Assembly: GCA_013076295.1 (NCBI GenBank)
Contig: RQOL01000772.1
Coordinates: forward strand, 1,240,001 to 1,304,000
DNA: 64,000 bases
DNA from: Sanderia malayensis
Lineage: Eukaryota > Cnidaria > Scyphozoa > Semaeostomeae > Pelagiidae
Direction: 5' to 3'
The stretch's first letter is position 1. Each line of letters begins with the position of its first letter. The notes beneath the pieces were generated by a model. It did not search any database. It had not been told where the DNA came from and saw only the letters and a list, made by a program, of their open reading frames with translations. Below are positions 46,664-58,761 of this stretch, piece after piece. The translations under genes and the position numbers were made by a program.

Positions 46664-48450
46664 TTTGGCAAATTCTGCAAAACAACTTCATAAGCACGCA
46701 CGTGGTATTTTCCATCCAAGCCAATTTAACGCAATTCAATTTTCTGACCTTCCTTCCCATATGTTCCACACACAACATCTTCCGAAACACCTTCCGAAAC
46801 ATCTTCCGAAACACCTTCCGAAACATCTTCCGAAACATCTTCCGAAAAGGAACACTGTCTTCCTTCTAAAAAGAAGATACTGGAAAGAGCTTTTAAGATG
46901 GCCTTCATTTGTGTCCACATCTTGTTCTACCAAGCTCATAATAGAAGAAAGAATGAGCAAACAAGGAAAGTCTTCCAGTAGAAGAAGATGCAGGCAAATA
47001 TAACTTTAATCCACATCCACTTACTTGGGAGCCATAACCTTCAGAACTCATCGCATCTCTTGTGATCATCACAATCATAACTAAACATCATAATCAGTGA
47101 CTGATAGTCATAATCAGAATCATATATTTACCACACTTTATTATCACAAATATTGAAGAGGCAAAACAATACGAAATTATGCAAATTCGCAGCACAATAT
47201 TTCAATGGTTGTATTTAACAACATTAGAAAGCCATTCTCCGGCCAACCAAGGCGTTAACTCGATTACAACTCAGAACACTATAACCTTATTCTTCGCGCA
47301 TCTGGAAATTTCATACGAAATCGAAAACGTGTTCTATTTCATAGAAGCATGTTTTCACATTCAGGTGCCTGAAATAGAGAGAGCCTATTACGTTAACGCA
47401 GAACATGACATTTGCAAATTTCAATGCCGATGTAATATTAATGATCTTTTACAACAGTGTTGCTTATTTGTACATCAAAACATAATTAGCAAACGCTCTT
47501 CATCAAAGCAAAGTGCCATTAATCCTGCTTTGCCGTGACAAAAGGTTTTAGAGAGAGACAAAAGAGAGGAGAAATTAGCTCTGGGTTCGTATGTGCCCGT
47601 TTCAACCAGAACTATTCAGCATCCACACATACGCATACACGAACTTCGAGTTGATTTCATTTATTACCTCAATGGCGCGTTGTCCAATTGAATTCAATTT
47701 AGGAGCAACCTATTCAAGTTGATTGAATAGCAGAAGGTTTGCCAAAGGGAGAGGCTTTAAATGCTTGCGCAATTCAAGTTGAAGTCAGTGAGACACGAAG
47801 TATTCTATTCAGAGAGAGCTGCCTGACTAAACTGGACCATACGACGTATGCTGGCTTTGTGTTGTTGTGTATATTCGCTTGTAAGTTAAAAGTTGTCAGT
47901 TTTATTGAACAGCAAAGAAGAGGAGCTCTATCTGAATGCATGCTTAGTGGTAAGTTTATTTATCGTTAATTACTGGAGTGGCTGGATGTGTGGTTACGCC
48001 AAACTGTATTTACCAATGTTGTTGGAAATTTAAAAGATACGCATTATGTAGTTGTTAGTGAGTATACAGATCTTCCAGGGGTGACATTATTCTAGGTTGA
48101 GTCATGCTTGCTCTTTTATTTGACAAGAAAGGGCAGATAACTTGCTTGGTATTAAAAACCAATAGTTGTGTACTCAGCTGTAGGAAATATGAAGTATCCG
48201 AAATACGAGGTGGAAATCGCTTTCAATTTCACAACACGCAGGTACTCTACTACTACAAGCTGATGTGAAAGCACAGCGCTGTTGCGTTGTACGAAACTAG
48301 ACCTAACTTGAAGACAGAAACATAGTTTAGCTAGCCTGCAGTCAGCCAGAGATTTTGTCGATGTATTTAATTCATTTCGCCTCTCCGCCAGGTGAGAAAA
48401 AGGAGTTGGTTGGTTGATCTTCGTTGCATGTTCAAAACAAGAAACACAAT
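46664..48450. other. intergenic: LRWD1 promoter side and 5' flank of the lectin-like gene
   Basis: The two genes are divergent. Holds a 12-bp minisatellite at 46775-46848. Open frame 47179-47538 is AT-rich with no recognisable features. No gene called. Confidence 0.5.
46775..46848 (+). repeat. 12-bp minisatellite, 6 copies
   Basis: CTTCCGAAACAY units about 110 bases upstream of the LRWD1 start codon, so in its 5' UTR or promoter. It produces spurious repeated-residue frames on both strands. Confidence 0.85.
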
Positions 48451-50624
48451 ATGACAAGACACACGATAGACAGGCGGGAATCGAGAGCCACATTCGTCGA
48501 AAAGGGAAAAGATGTAAGTAGATTTGAAATTTTCTTAATAAACGTTTGGGAATGAATCTTGGCTGTGTTGCTGAGAACACCTACCAACAGCTAAACATTA
48601 ACAACAACACAGCAAAGTCATCAACCACTATTAATTGGGCTAAGTGGTTGATTGAGCAAAATGCTATTGGCGATGCTCAGTAGTGGCATTAAAGTAAAGT
48701 TGAAGCATAAATGTTCAATGCAAGTAGCAATCGCAAGTTTTTGAAACTTTTGGCTTGATTTTTCAGCGAATACTATACAGATTGGTGAACAAAGAGAGCA
48801 GAAGGCGTTGCATAATATTTGGCTCGTATTTCACGGTTTTTGTCGTTGGAGTCATCCTGGGACTGATACCATATATACTGCAATATATCAACGAAGCTCA
48901 AGGTATTACCAACGAATCCATATGCGTTTATTGCTTAGAGGCTTTGTAACATATGCTCATTTCCAGCCAGTGAAAATTCCCCACTTTACTAGTCAGTGTG
49001 TATGTGTGCATTCATCATGCATTCTACCAATCACCTTTCATGATTCATGATCACATGGTATGATTACTCGAATTTGATTGGCTGATGCTATCATATCTGC
49101 AAATACAAGTCTTCCTATGACCCTTCGTATACTTTTTAGGCTATAAGGCGTGCGTGAAGCTATTTGCCAGCTTTTAGATTTAAACAGGCTGATTCAAACA
49201 TCCTGGGAATATGAAAGTGTTCGCGTTAGAAAAAGTTCGAATATGGAAGCTTATTTTATAGGGATTGGTCCATCAGTGGAAGAGGGGGAGAATTTCGTTC
49301 TAAATAGATAGAGTTCTGATTACACTAGTTTGAACTCTGCAGATTTAACTTTTAGAGCAACACCGTTTTTTTCGACAGCAACAACAACCAGGTGTGCGAA
49401 ATTGAGTCAAACTTTTCACCCTATACAAATGGTAAAGCCCACGAGGCCTATTGTCAGCGGTCGCCGTAATGCAATAGAATACTCTAATTGACCAGCGCAG
49501 ACACAAACCTAATTAACAAACAATAAAACACGAATTTATGAAAAAATTATTAAAAGTCAGCGAACTTTATCCATCAACTTTGAATGAGTCAACATTTGTT
49601 TCGTGAAAACACAATCAGTTTATATGAGCATATAAACACTTCCACTCTTGCAAGGCCTGGTAAAGCTGTTAGCCAAGTGTATTGCAATGCACATTATATG
49701 GTTTAAAGTTGTATGAGGTCGTCAACTATAATCTATAGAGCTAATGAATGATGTAGCTGTATTATATAGCTGCTATTCATTAACTATGCGCATTCACTTA
49801 CACCTCTTGCTGCTCACTTTCAGCCGATCGTGAGGTTCTGAGACTTTTCGTCGAGCACCAAGAAAAGCTCTACAATGCAACAGGTAAATAAATCTCAATA
49901 AAAATTTTAAAGTAACAAAAGTTAAAAGCAAATGAATAAATTTTCAAAAATTGAATCTGCCGGAGTGAAGCCTGGAGTTATAGTGGACTGTTTGGAATGC
50001 CGTTCCTTTGGGACCAGTTAAGTGTCTCTAAAGCAAAAAAGTACCTGAAGGCAAGATTACCTTGGATTTGTTGATGATATTTCGCTTCTCTTTTTGTCTC
50101 AGGGAAATATCCTCAAACCATGGCCTTGAGCTCAAAGAGGAAGACTATTGTTAGCAAGAAAATAGGTATGTCCAAAAATGGTACATATTACTGCCAGAGC
50201 TATACAGTATAGCTCTAAGAGTTATAAATTGATAATAAAATAAATATCGAAAATAAATTTTCATTTGCTGTTTTAATGTACACGCCTTGTTGTTTTCATT
50301 TCACACATATGTGGGCCTTATTGTAAACACAGCCTTTGATTGACAACACACCATACATGTGACTTCATTTCAGGTAAAGCCAAGAAGAATGCCAGCATTG
50401 AGCTCACGTGCGGAGGAGAGCTGGAGATCATGGCTGTGAAATGGGACAACATCTTGACAAGCAAGAACACACGAAACCTCGTCAGCGGTTACTGCAAAAA
50501 GAACATGCAAGCAGTTGGTTCGACAAACACGTGCTTCGTTGATGTGAAGAAAGCCCTGAGCATTACAAATGAGTACGCCATTGACCACATTACAATCGAG
50601 TACATATGCACCGAAACGATATAG
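48451..50624 (+). CDS. small type II membrane protein with rhamnose-binding-lectin-like C-terminal domain
   Basis: Five exons, 48451-48513, 48767-48902, 49824-49883, 50103-50165 and 50374-50624. Phases are consistent and total 190 residues. The N-terminus is basic (MTRHTIDRRESR). One hydrophobic helix follows at residues about 40-62 (SYFTVFVVGVILGLIPYIL), then a short stalk and a C-terminal domain of about 83 residues: IELTCGGELEIMAVKW, GYCKKNMQAV, TNTCFVDVKKAL, IEYICTETI. The Cys-Gly-Gly-x-Leu start and the later Cys positions resemble SUEL/rhamnose-binding lectin folds, but only four Cys are present instead of eight. Extracellular sugar binding is therefore an inference. The membrane topology is predicted from one helix with positive charges on its N-side. 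Confidence 0.72.
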
Positions 50625-51192
50625 AAAGTCTACACTCCCTCCCAGCTTTACTTCAGAATATTGCAACGCTAATAATATTTTCCATCCGTCAATTAACGCC
50701 TTTAGGTAAACAATGTAACTTATTAAGTGCCTCAAGGCGCTTATTCCAAGCATTGCAGTACCCATGTTTCTGTTTCAATGAATGTTTTCTGTAACAAATA
50801 ATTGGCTCACGAAGACAACAAGGACATTAGTCTTTCTGAAAATGTATAGTTCACTTTGATTTTCAAAGAGATATCATAATTTATCCGGGGGTTCTGGAAG
50901 AAAATTATTCTTCGAAATAGCTTATTTATGCACTGACAATTATATGATTGCATTCGGTTATTAAAAGTAACATTTAACAATATTATCCTTATCACCTTTG
51001 AGACTTCTTGATGCAGTTAATATCTTAATGGTCCGAAAAATTGCCGTTTTTAAGTACCAAAGAAACGGAGCAAAAGTCAGAGCAAAGAATTTTAAGTGTG
51101 GCTGTCGAAATGTATCGTTAACATCCTTTATTATACTACATTTTTGATTAATTGGTTAACTACATTACTTTGTATTCTGTATTGTATACATA
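50625..51192. other. convergent 3' flanks, no gene seen
   Basis: AT-rich sequence between the stop codons of the lectin-like gene (+) and the membrane-protein gene (-). Confidence 0.55.
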
Positions 51193-53595
51193 CTATACAG
51201 AGGAAGACATATTCAGCATTCTGTTACGAATCCGACTTTTCGCAACATTTACGAATTCTTCGAGGTTGGTCGGCGTTTCGTCGGCAAATCTTCTTCCAAA
51301 GTTCGGTTGTCGCCTCTTCTGTTCGTCGTCGGCAGAAATGTACGACTCGTCCAAGTCTTCATCGCAACTTAGGCCCAATTTTTGTGTTTTTATGTACCTG
51401 TTGTAGAGGTATCGCTTGAGATTAGCCGGCGTATACACCCCCGTCTCAGCTGACCAACTTAACGTGTTTGTCAGTCCCATTCCGGAGTTATCGGGGGTTG
51501 ATGTCTTGAATTCATCATCGTTGTCTTCGAATTCGGCGTTTATCCCAGCCTCTCCATCAAGCATACCGCCGTCGGCCAGATGAGAAACTTGTAGATAGTT
51601 GTTCGTAGTGTTGTTAGCGCTAAACCTGTTGTTAGTTTGTATTCCGTTCCCAATCAACGAGTCTTCCAGCCATTCCTCCACGTCGACGTTCCTCTGTTCC
51701 TCAGATCCACTTCCATCGATCCGCTTTTCATCATCAACAGACGTCTGAAAACTCCCGTACGATGACGACGACGCTTCTGATTGGTTGCTGCCATCCGCTG
51801 TTGTCACCATAAGAGACGCAAGGGATTCTGGGTCCTTGATATTAATAAGTGAGGTGGCATCAGAGAGCTGACTGGAATTATCTTTGTTCACGTCGTTGAA
51901 AGAGAATGGCCTACTCAACGGTCTAAGTGCAGTATTCGCCATCTTGAACATCTTGGCGGAAAAAGATGCACATCTGAAGAAAGAAAACAAAGATTAATAA
52001 TCTCGAATTGTTAATCAAACATGATAAGAGTGTGGGGCAAGTCTACATATACATACCTTAGGCATTATGAAACAAAGACATAAAAGAGTTCAAATAGAAT
52101 ATAATTATGATGAATGATGATATAGCAAAATAGATTTACAAAAAATTCAACTCCAATCCAACAATTGATATTAAATGATATGTATATAACAAGCATCGAA
52201 AAGAGTCACGAAATACTTCTTTACACGGAATCGAGACTCGTGGAGAGTTTAACAAAGAATGAATTGCATAATGAAGCTGTATAAGGGTGAGCATTAAGGG
52301 AAGCTCCCTTCCTATTAAAGATCCATACTTCCTACTCGAAAAAATTCGCGACTCTTAAGGGGTGATACATTGAATTTAACTGTAATGAATAAATAAGGCT
52401 TTCCTTACCCATAATGTAAATAGAAGGAGATTGAGTGTAGTGTGAATGACAGAGTTGCCATGACGACAGGATGTATGTACCAAATTACCATCACGACTAC
52501 CATGTTTAGGAAAGTTGAGCTGATCAAGTGGCCGATATCCAAAGGTCCTGTAATAACAAAGAGAAACAGTTTATGGAAATGATAAATTGGTCAAATATTT
52601 AATCAATCTGATAATATCTTGGGCAAATAATCGATTTTCCTGGTCATCAATCTATCACTTGAATAAGTGATGCCATTAGATAAAGCGAGTCGAATTGATT
52701 GCTAACTTGGAAATTATGGTTGGTTATTTGATTTGATTTGATTTTATTAATCAAATGTTAGTTAATTAACCAAACAATCACTCTATTGAAATAATGTCAA
52801 TGAAGTCATAATTTTGACACTCAACCAATTTCAACTGATCAGGAAATCATTGAATTATCGAATCAAATGATCTAGAAATCGTTGCATCGTTAATAAATTG
52901 ATCAAGGAATAATCATAAAATCAAATTACTAATAAGTTGCATAAGCAATGGATCATTGAATCACAGAGTAAGATAAATGATTTCATCGAAAGATTAGGTA
53001 AAAAGGCGTCAATAATTTGATTATGTATATGGTAAAGTTGCAACAATGACGATCTGTAACTCACCCAACAATTCTTGCCAGTTTATGCCAATACTTTCAT
53101 CTTTATTATCAGTTGGTGCAATTTGCTCAGACGAAGAAATCGTGTCGAGATTAAACAAAGCAAGTTTTCCAGTTAATCCAAAGTTTATGAACAAAAGCTT
53201 TCCGATCTTCTTTGCTTCTGCGATAAATTCCTTCAAGGGGTTGTCAGGAACAAGTTTTATTGAGACATCTTGCTCGGTTTGTGGAGTTCGGGCATTTGTA
53301 ACTCTAATTGCAATGCTATCATCTCCATGAAAAGTTCCAGATTCAGAAATATCTTTAAAGAAATCAAGAAATTGTAAGTATTCATCAGATGCAATAGATT
53401 TTGTATAATATGCATGAAAAATGTTCAATTTCTATGCTTACTTTGGGCGATGGGTAAATCCAAATTGCTTTTTACAGCAGTATTGTTATCACCAGTTTGT
53501 AATGAGACATCGTCGTGCGCACGCCAAATCAATTGAAGAGAAAACAACATGGGAACAACACCCATCCAAATACGATAGTGACCAAACATAAACAT
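51193..53595 (-). CDS. unrecognised signal-peptide membrane protein with acidic cytosolic tail
   Basis: Four exons on the minus strand: 53442-53595, 53065-53352, 52409-52547 and 51193-51973. Phases close exactly, giving about 453 residues. N-terminal signal peptide (MFMFGHYRIWMGVVPMLFSL). A luminal part of about 130 residues has a possible N-glycosylation site (NIS at the exon junction) and the segment GKLLFINFGLTGKLALFNL. A hydrophobic stretch (FLNMVVVMVIWYIHPVVMAT and onward) could be one long or two short membrane segments. The remaining about 260 residues are acidic and Ser/Asn-rich, with a basic C-terminus (RIRNRMLNMSSSV). I do not recognise the family. The start is the first of two close ATGs. 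Confidence 0.75.
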
Positions 53596-54969
53596 TTTCA
53601 AATAATTAAAGTTAACTAACTAACAATGATTAGAATATAAACAACAATTAGAACGAGTAAAAACGGTTTTTAAATTGACCAGAACTGAACTAAATAAATC
53701 TGAGCGAAATTTTTCGGTTGAAGAAGATTCTTTCACGATTCGAAATTCGAAGTTTCGTTGCTTCGAGTCTCAGACTCGAACTGTCGCACTGGAAATTACG
53801 ATATGCAAAAACTGAAATTTCGAGAGGGAGGGAGAGAGAGAGTTTGCATTCGGCTATTGTTAAAATTTCGCAAAGTTCAGCTTTGGGGGTGGAGCGTGGT
53901 CATGGCCCGATTAGGTGCATTAATGCTGCTGCTAATGCAAGAACGATAAAGCGCATTTATTGATAAATACTACTGGCAAAATGCGTCAGAACGTATAGGA
54001 AGCACGACTTCACTTGTTGTTCATTCAACAAAATTAGCAAAATAGCGGCCCGGAAAACGTTGAGAGAGAGTGGGATGCTTTGTAATAGATTGACAAACTA
54101 ATGTCGCGATATTTTCCGCTCGGGACTAAGTGAATGCTCGAGTTTTATCTAATTATTTTGACAGCTGTGCACGATAAACAAAGCATGCACGATACTTGAA
54201 TAAACTTGCGCTGAAATTGAAGAGGAAGGAGAAGTGGGTATGCTGAATTTTTCTGAAAGGAGAAAAAAACAAGAACATGATAAATTCGGCTTCTCTTAGT
54301 TCTTCGATTCATTACATGAAGGCCAACGATAACAGCTGGCAGCAGAAGGCCTACTGTAAAAAGTGAGTAATTCTATCTGAGTTTCTTGTTAGTTCCGAGA
54401 AGCGGAAGGTGTTAATGAAATAATTGGAAAGGCAAAGATTCAGTCTAATGTACCATCGTTACGTGAAGTATTCAAGACAACAACACGAAGGTGCGGTGTA
54501 AAGAAGTTATTACGCAAAAAGAGTTTTGTAGCGAAAGACTTTTACGTTGCTATTCTTACTTAGTAGAATCTTGATACAGCGAACGTTAAAGAGGGCTAAG
54601 AACATCACTGTCACAAGAGGAGCTCACAAGTTTGAAAGTAAGTTACCCCATTAGAAGCAATGATGCATATGTTTAGCTCTTTACCCTGAAAAACTTTCCG
54701 CGTCGAGATTCAATCAAAACACATCTTAAATTTTTATATGGATGGCAAATTTCAAAGAAACATGTAGTAATGTAGGGATTTCTGGTTTGGAAATTAGCTG
54801 CAATAACTTGCACATTTTAGCAGGACAGCTAGCAGAATACCTAATAGTGCGACGCGACGTAGGACTAGTATAGTAATTATATTTTTGGTTTTGATTGTTA
54901 GTTTTAGCGAATTGCCATTGATGGTAAAAACGATTATGTTTTTAGCCACGTTTTAACCACAAGTGGAAA
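53596..54969. other. intergenic, promoter side of the membrane gene and of ILP-a
   Basis: No supported coding sequence. Divergent arrangement, so it should contain both promoters; I see no clear core motifs. Confidence 0.45.
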
Positions 54970-55771
54970 ATGTCAGCAAAGACATCATCATTATCATTAT
55001 CTGTGTTGTTGTGGCGATATGTTTATATAGCTTGCCTAATTGTGGCGTTACTCGAGGCAACATTGGTGACGGAGAAACGAGGCGTACACGAAATCAAGAT
55101 GGGGAAAAAGATGAGACTGTGTGGAATTCAGATTTACAACGCCTTTAAGTACTGCTGTTCGTACGGGTGTGGCATGAGAAAGAAACGAGATTTAACAGGC
55201 AAATAAATTAAATTTTTATTATTAGTTTCTAAGCGCAAAATGTTTTCCAAGCTCGAAGGAAAACATATTGAAAAGGAGAAAGTTGCTTATATTGTTGCTC
55301 TTAAATAAAACGACTTGGCGCAAGTAGAAGTTTAGGGCTGGTGAATTCAAACTTTTAATAGGTTCGAGCGGGTAATAGGTTCGTTTAATAGAATTATAGG
55401 TAATAGGTTCGAGTTCATCAAGCTCGAACCTATTACCAACAATGTATTTAAAGCTTTACGAGAGACTTGAATTTAGCCAGACAAAAGCTACGCGGATCTA
55501 TCGTGCTTTCAGCTAACTAATTATTAGTTTTCAGCTGAAAAGACGATTAAAAGCAAACAAATAATTTAGACATACGCTAATCCAAAATCTTGATTTCTCG
55601 TCCTCCATAGATGTAGGCCTCGATTCCAAGTTTGTGAGCGAGCAGCCTCATAGTTTTCTGAAGAGAAGAAGAAAGAAGCGAAGTGCGGCTGGATACTTCA
55701 GCAATGTCAACGAAGAATGTTGCCAAGAAAGTTGCACATTTGAAGAACTTAGGGAATATGATTGTCATTAA
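54970..55771 (+). CDS. insulin-like peptide precursor ILP-a
   Basis: Predicted secreted hormone of 129 residues. Exon 54970-55198 encodes a hydrophobic leader (VYIACLIVALLEATLV), then the B chain MRLCGIQIYNAFKYCCSYGC and a KKR cleavage site. Exon 55611-55771 encodes the C-peptide end (RRRKKR site) and the A chain NEECCQESCTFEELREYDCH, then stop. The exons join in phase 1, the position conserved in insulin genes, but the donor is GC (ACAG|GCAAAT); there is no GT donor before the in-frame TAA. The B chain has C-x10-C-C-x3-C, with one Cys pair more than insulin. The A chain has C-C-x3-C-x9-C instead of x8. An unspliced reading (78 residues) would lack the A chain. Confidence 0.85.
55399..55437. 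repeat. 15-bp perfect hairpin in the ILP-a intron
   Basis: GGTAATAGGTTCGAG (55399-55413), nine-base spacer, and its exact reverse complement (55423-55437). A third partial copy in direct orientation is just upstream (about 55370). Confidence 0.85.
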
Positions 55772-56412
55772 AAGCAGTTAAAAGTATAATAATAGTTATA
55801 GATTAGCATGTATTGTTATTATAGTGAAATTTACATAAATTGATGTTAATATAGAACATTCATCGCTGTCATGGGTAAATTTTAATGGGAGCTGAATTAA
55901 CATAAATTATTATTGTATTTTAGCTAGCTGACATCATTATATTTTCTAATTGAGCGAGTAACCACGCAAGGCGTTTATTTATTTATAAAGGGCGCTTATT
56001 TATTTTTCAGCTGGAATGCTTGACTCTCCAACCAGGGCGTCTATTCAGGTAAGAGGCATTTATTCGGTCATTTACGGTAAAAACATATAGCATTGGAAGT
56101 TTTGTAAATTTTACTTAGCTCGAACTGTGACAAATTATTACTTTATGATACAAGTAATAAAGATAAATAACAACTGATAACATGTCTATTTTATATTATT
56201 TTGACGATGAATGTAGTCTTTTGCTTAGCTTATCATAATTTAGAACTTACTGTAGCAATTGGTATCAAAGTAAGATTGAAAATTAATAGTTATAGTTCAT
56301 ACTGCTAGTGGTTACGCTTAAAGCTGGGTTTATATAATTGAGGCAACTTGATAAATAAATAAAGAAATGTTCTACTAACCAAGTCAATAGATAAAATTCA
56401 TCGTCATCATAA
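55772..56412. other. convergent 3' flanks of ILP-a and ILP-b
   Basis: AT-rich. The end of this region near 56068-56081 (TCATTTACGGTAAAA) resembles one terminus of the MITE seen at 43567-43806, but no matching second terminus is clear. No gene. Confidence 0.4.
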
Positions 56413-56897
56413 TCAGCAACTGTATTCCCTTACTTCTTCAAGAGTACACGTTTCATAGCAGCATTCTTCAACGGCGTTATCATTACTGGCAGATCTTCGA
56501 TGCCTTTGCTTGACGCCTTTCATTTTTGAATTCAGAAACATCGAAGCTTTTCTTTTTCCAATTATCTCTTTTGCTAACAGCTGAGATGTGACTGCAGCAA
56601 GAGGCTCTAAAATGATATCAATAGATTGTTATTACAACAGCCACGTTTGACTCAGTTTTATAAGCATGGGGTTATTGCAGAAAAGGATAAAAACTCACTT
56701 TTTTCCGTGTCTCGTTTTTTCCTTGCATGTCTACAAAAATAATCGAAGTTGCAGCAAAACCTGTAAGCAAACAGAAAATCGTCTCCACACAAGCGAAGCG
56801 CATGAGGAGGCTTGATTTCTGCATCTGATCGAGTGAACAGGCATGCCAAGCCAACAGCGGTGCACAGTACCATCATCGGCAGTCTCAAGCATGCCAT
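56413..56897 (-). CDS. insulin-like peptide precursor ILP-b
   Basis: 130 residues, minus strand. Exon 56699-56897 encodes a signal peptide (MACLRLPMMVLCTAVGLACL), B chain LRLCGDDFLFAYRFCC followed by NFDYFC, then a KKR site. Exon 56413-56606 encodes the C-peptide, a RHRR site and A chain VEECCYETCTLEEVREYSC with the stop directly after the last Cys. Standard GTGAGT donor, phase 1. It has the same extra B-chain Cys pair (here x4 before the last Cys) and the same nine-residue A-chain spacing as ILP-a and ILP-c. It is convergent with ILP-a. Confidence 0.87.
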
Positions 56898-57412
56898 GAT
56901 GGTTGGAGGTTTTCACGGTTAGAATAGACAGACAGTCAGACAGGTAGTAGCAAGAATATTGCCAGACGTTTGGTACTGGTTGGTACTCCAAAGTGCAAAC
57001 AACGGTATTTCAAACTGCTAATTGTGATAAGTAGAGTTAACTAGATGTGTGTTTCTTCCTTGAAAACTCTCTTGAGTGACAAATTTAAAAAAACTTCTGA
57101 GATAGCAATAGTCCTTGTTTTTTTATGGACTTCTTTGCACAACGAAGTTCCTATGTATTGGTACCAAATGGCACGTTTAGTCAACCAATGGCACGTTTAT
57201 ACTCTCAGATGAGTCCACATTTCGTGTAACACAGGATGTGCCAACATGTTTCTAAAACAATAACGCATAAATGAAAAATCCATGGAACTCAAATAGCCAA
57301 AGCGCGATACAGAGAAAAAAATGCGTGGTATTAATTTAAATTTTAAGTTTTAATTCACAAAAACAACAAATAAACAACATAAAATTACGTTGTTTACTTA
57401 AATTAGCGATTC

Positions 57413-58761
57413 TCAATGGCTCTTCAATGAAACAATGAAGCAGGCAAATGGAATAGCAAAAGCTGTATTTGCTGATGAATTCTGCAAAACACGTGGACAT
57501 AGATAGTTAATTCTTTCGTTACAGGACGAGAATCTATAGACTAATTTCTAGCTGCACTTCTATGTGCATTATGCCAATACAAAATTCACATAAAGCTTTC
57601 CCTTCCTGGAAATGGCAGGTACCACATTGAGTATGAAGATAATCAGCGAGATTTCCAGGGGGTAACCTCCTCAAATATTCTTTTTTGCCTACATTTTAAG
57701 TATGAATGGTATGATTGTAAAATAATTTATCAATATTCAATATTTGGGGGAGGGGGGGGGGGTCAAAGAAAGAGGTTTTGCAAAGTAGTTTTACTCTATC
57801 AACAAGATAAAGTAACAAAATACCACAGCTCTGTGAACCATTTGAAATTTTCATGACTATTCCAAAAATACTAAAAATACTAATAATAATAATAATACCT
57901 AGTAATCAAACAAATAATAGTTATATATCGAAAAATAAGCCAATGGGCTGTATACCAATCTCTCGTCACTGATTAGGCGGTTTATTCTGTGATAAGTAAG
58001 GATTAGACATATATGATAATTGCGTTGCTTTGTGCTATATCTTTAGCATTTCTCTTTGAATTATTAAATAAGTATGTGGGTTTAATTATTTAAATTACGG
58101 CAATCTGGATATGGGAGGTTATATTTTTAGAAATGAATGAGCAATAGATAATTGAATAAATTAAATAAAAAAAGGATAATCGGAATGAAAGTTGATCAAC
58201 TAAACCGTTTGATAAGTTGATCAAAGAGCAATTAACGGTGTTAAGACGGGATTGGCCAGTAAGTGAATGAATGAATAAATTAAAAATTGGAAAAGCGAAT
58301 GAATGAATGAATGAATGAATGAATACAGCGGTAAATGAATGAAGTAAGAAATCTGAGTGCAATTACAGCGAAAAATTGAATAATAGGATAACTAAACAAC
58401 AAAATGAAAACTCACGTTCAATGTGAAAAATGTAATTGCTGATACAGCGAAAGTCGCAAACAAACAAAATCCAGTTGAAGACAGCAGCATGCTTCGATAG
58501 CCTTTTGCGAGACATGTAAAGCCAAAGCCAAACATGTAAAATATCCAGAAATCAGTCATACAAACATCAGGCTCTTTGCCACCAAACTAACCTGCTACTC
58601 ACTTTGATAAGATCAAGAAATAGAATGGTGCAGCACGATGAGGATTTATATTTTCCTGAGACAAAGAAATCACTAATGCGTAGATAATATAAAGAGAGCA
58701 CGAAGAAATGTAAAAAATTCCAGCAAGGTGTGCAAATTGAACAAAAAGAAACGCTCAACAA
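57413..58761 (-). CDS. tentative multi-pass membrane protein, 3' exons
   Basis: Candidate exons, minus strand: up to about 58760 to 58603 (upstream limit unknown), 58416-58586, 57413-57481. All junctions have good GT-AG signals in phase 0. The middle exon reads FGGKEPDVCMTDFWIFYMFG followed by a second hydrophobic block (GFCLFATFAVSAITFFTL). The last exon adds TAFAIPFACFIVSLKSH and a stop. The upstream exon is also hydrophobic. No starting exon and no family recognised. Composition could partly reflect AT-rich non-coding DNA, so this is a weak call. Confidence 0.35.
58290..58325 (+). repeat. (GAAT)n microsatellite
   Basis: About seven GAAT units, also present in the second copy at 62662-62697. 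Confidence 0.85.

Noticed and set aside
47179..47538. 119-residue frame with a Cys-rich segment (CKFQCRCNINDLLQQCC) that superficially recalls the ILP B chains
   Set aside because: No LCG motif, wrong cysteine spacing, no signal peptide, no dibasic site and no A-chain partner nearby.
58090..58362. 90-residue frame with repeated HSFIHS motifs (and its copy at 62462-62734)
   Set aside because: Reads through a GAAT microsatellite and AT-rich DNA; its conservation between copies only reflects the recent duplication.
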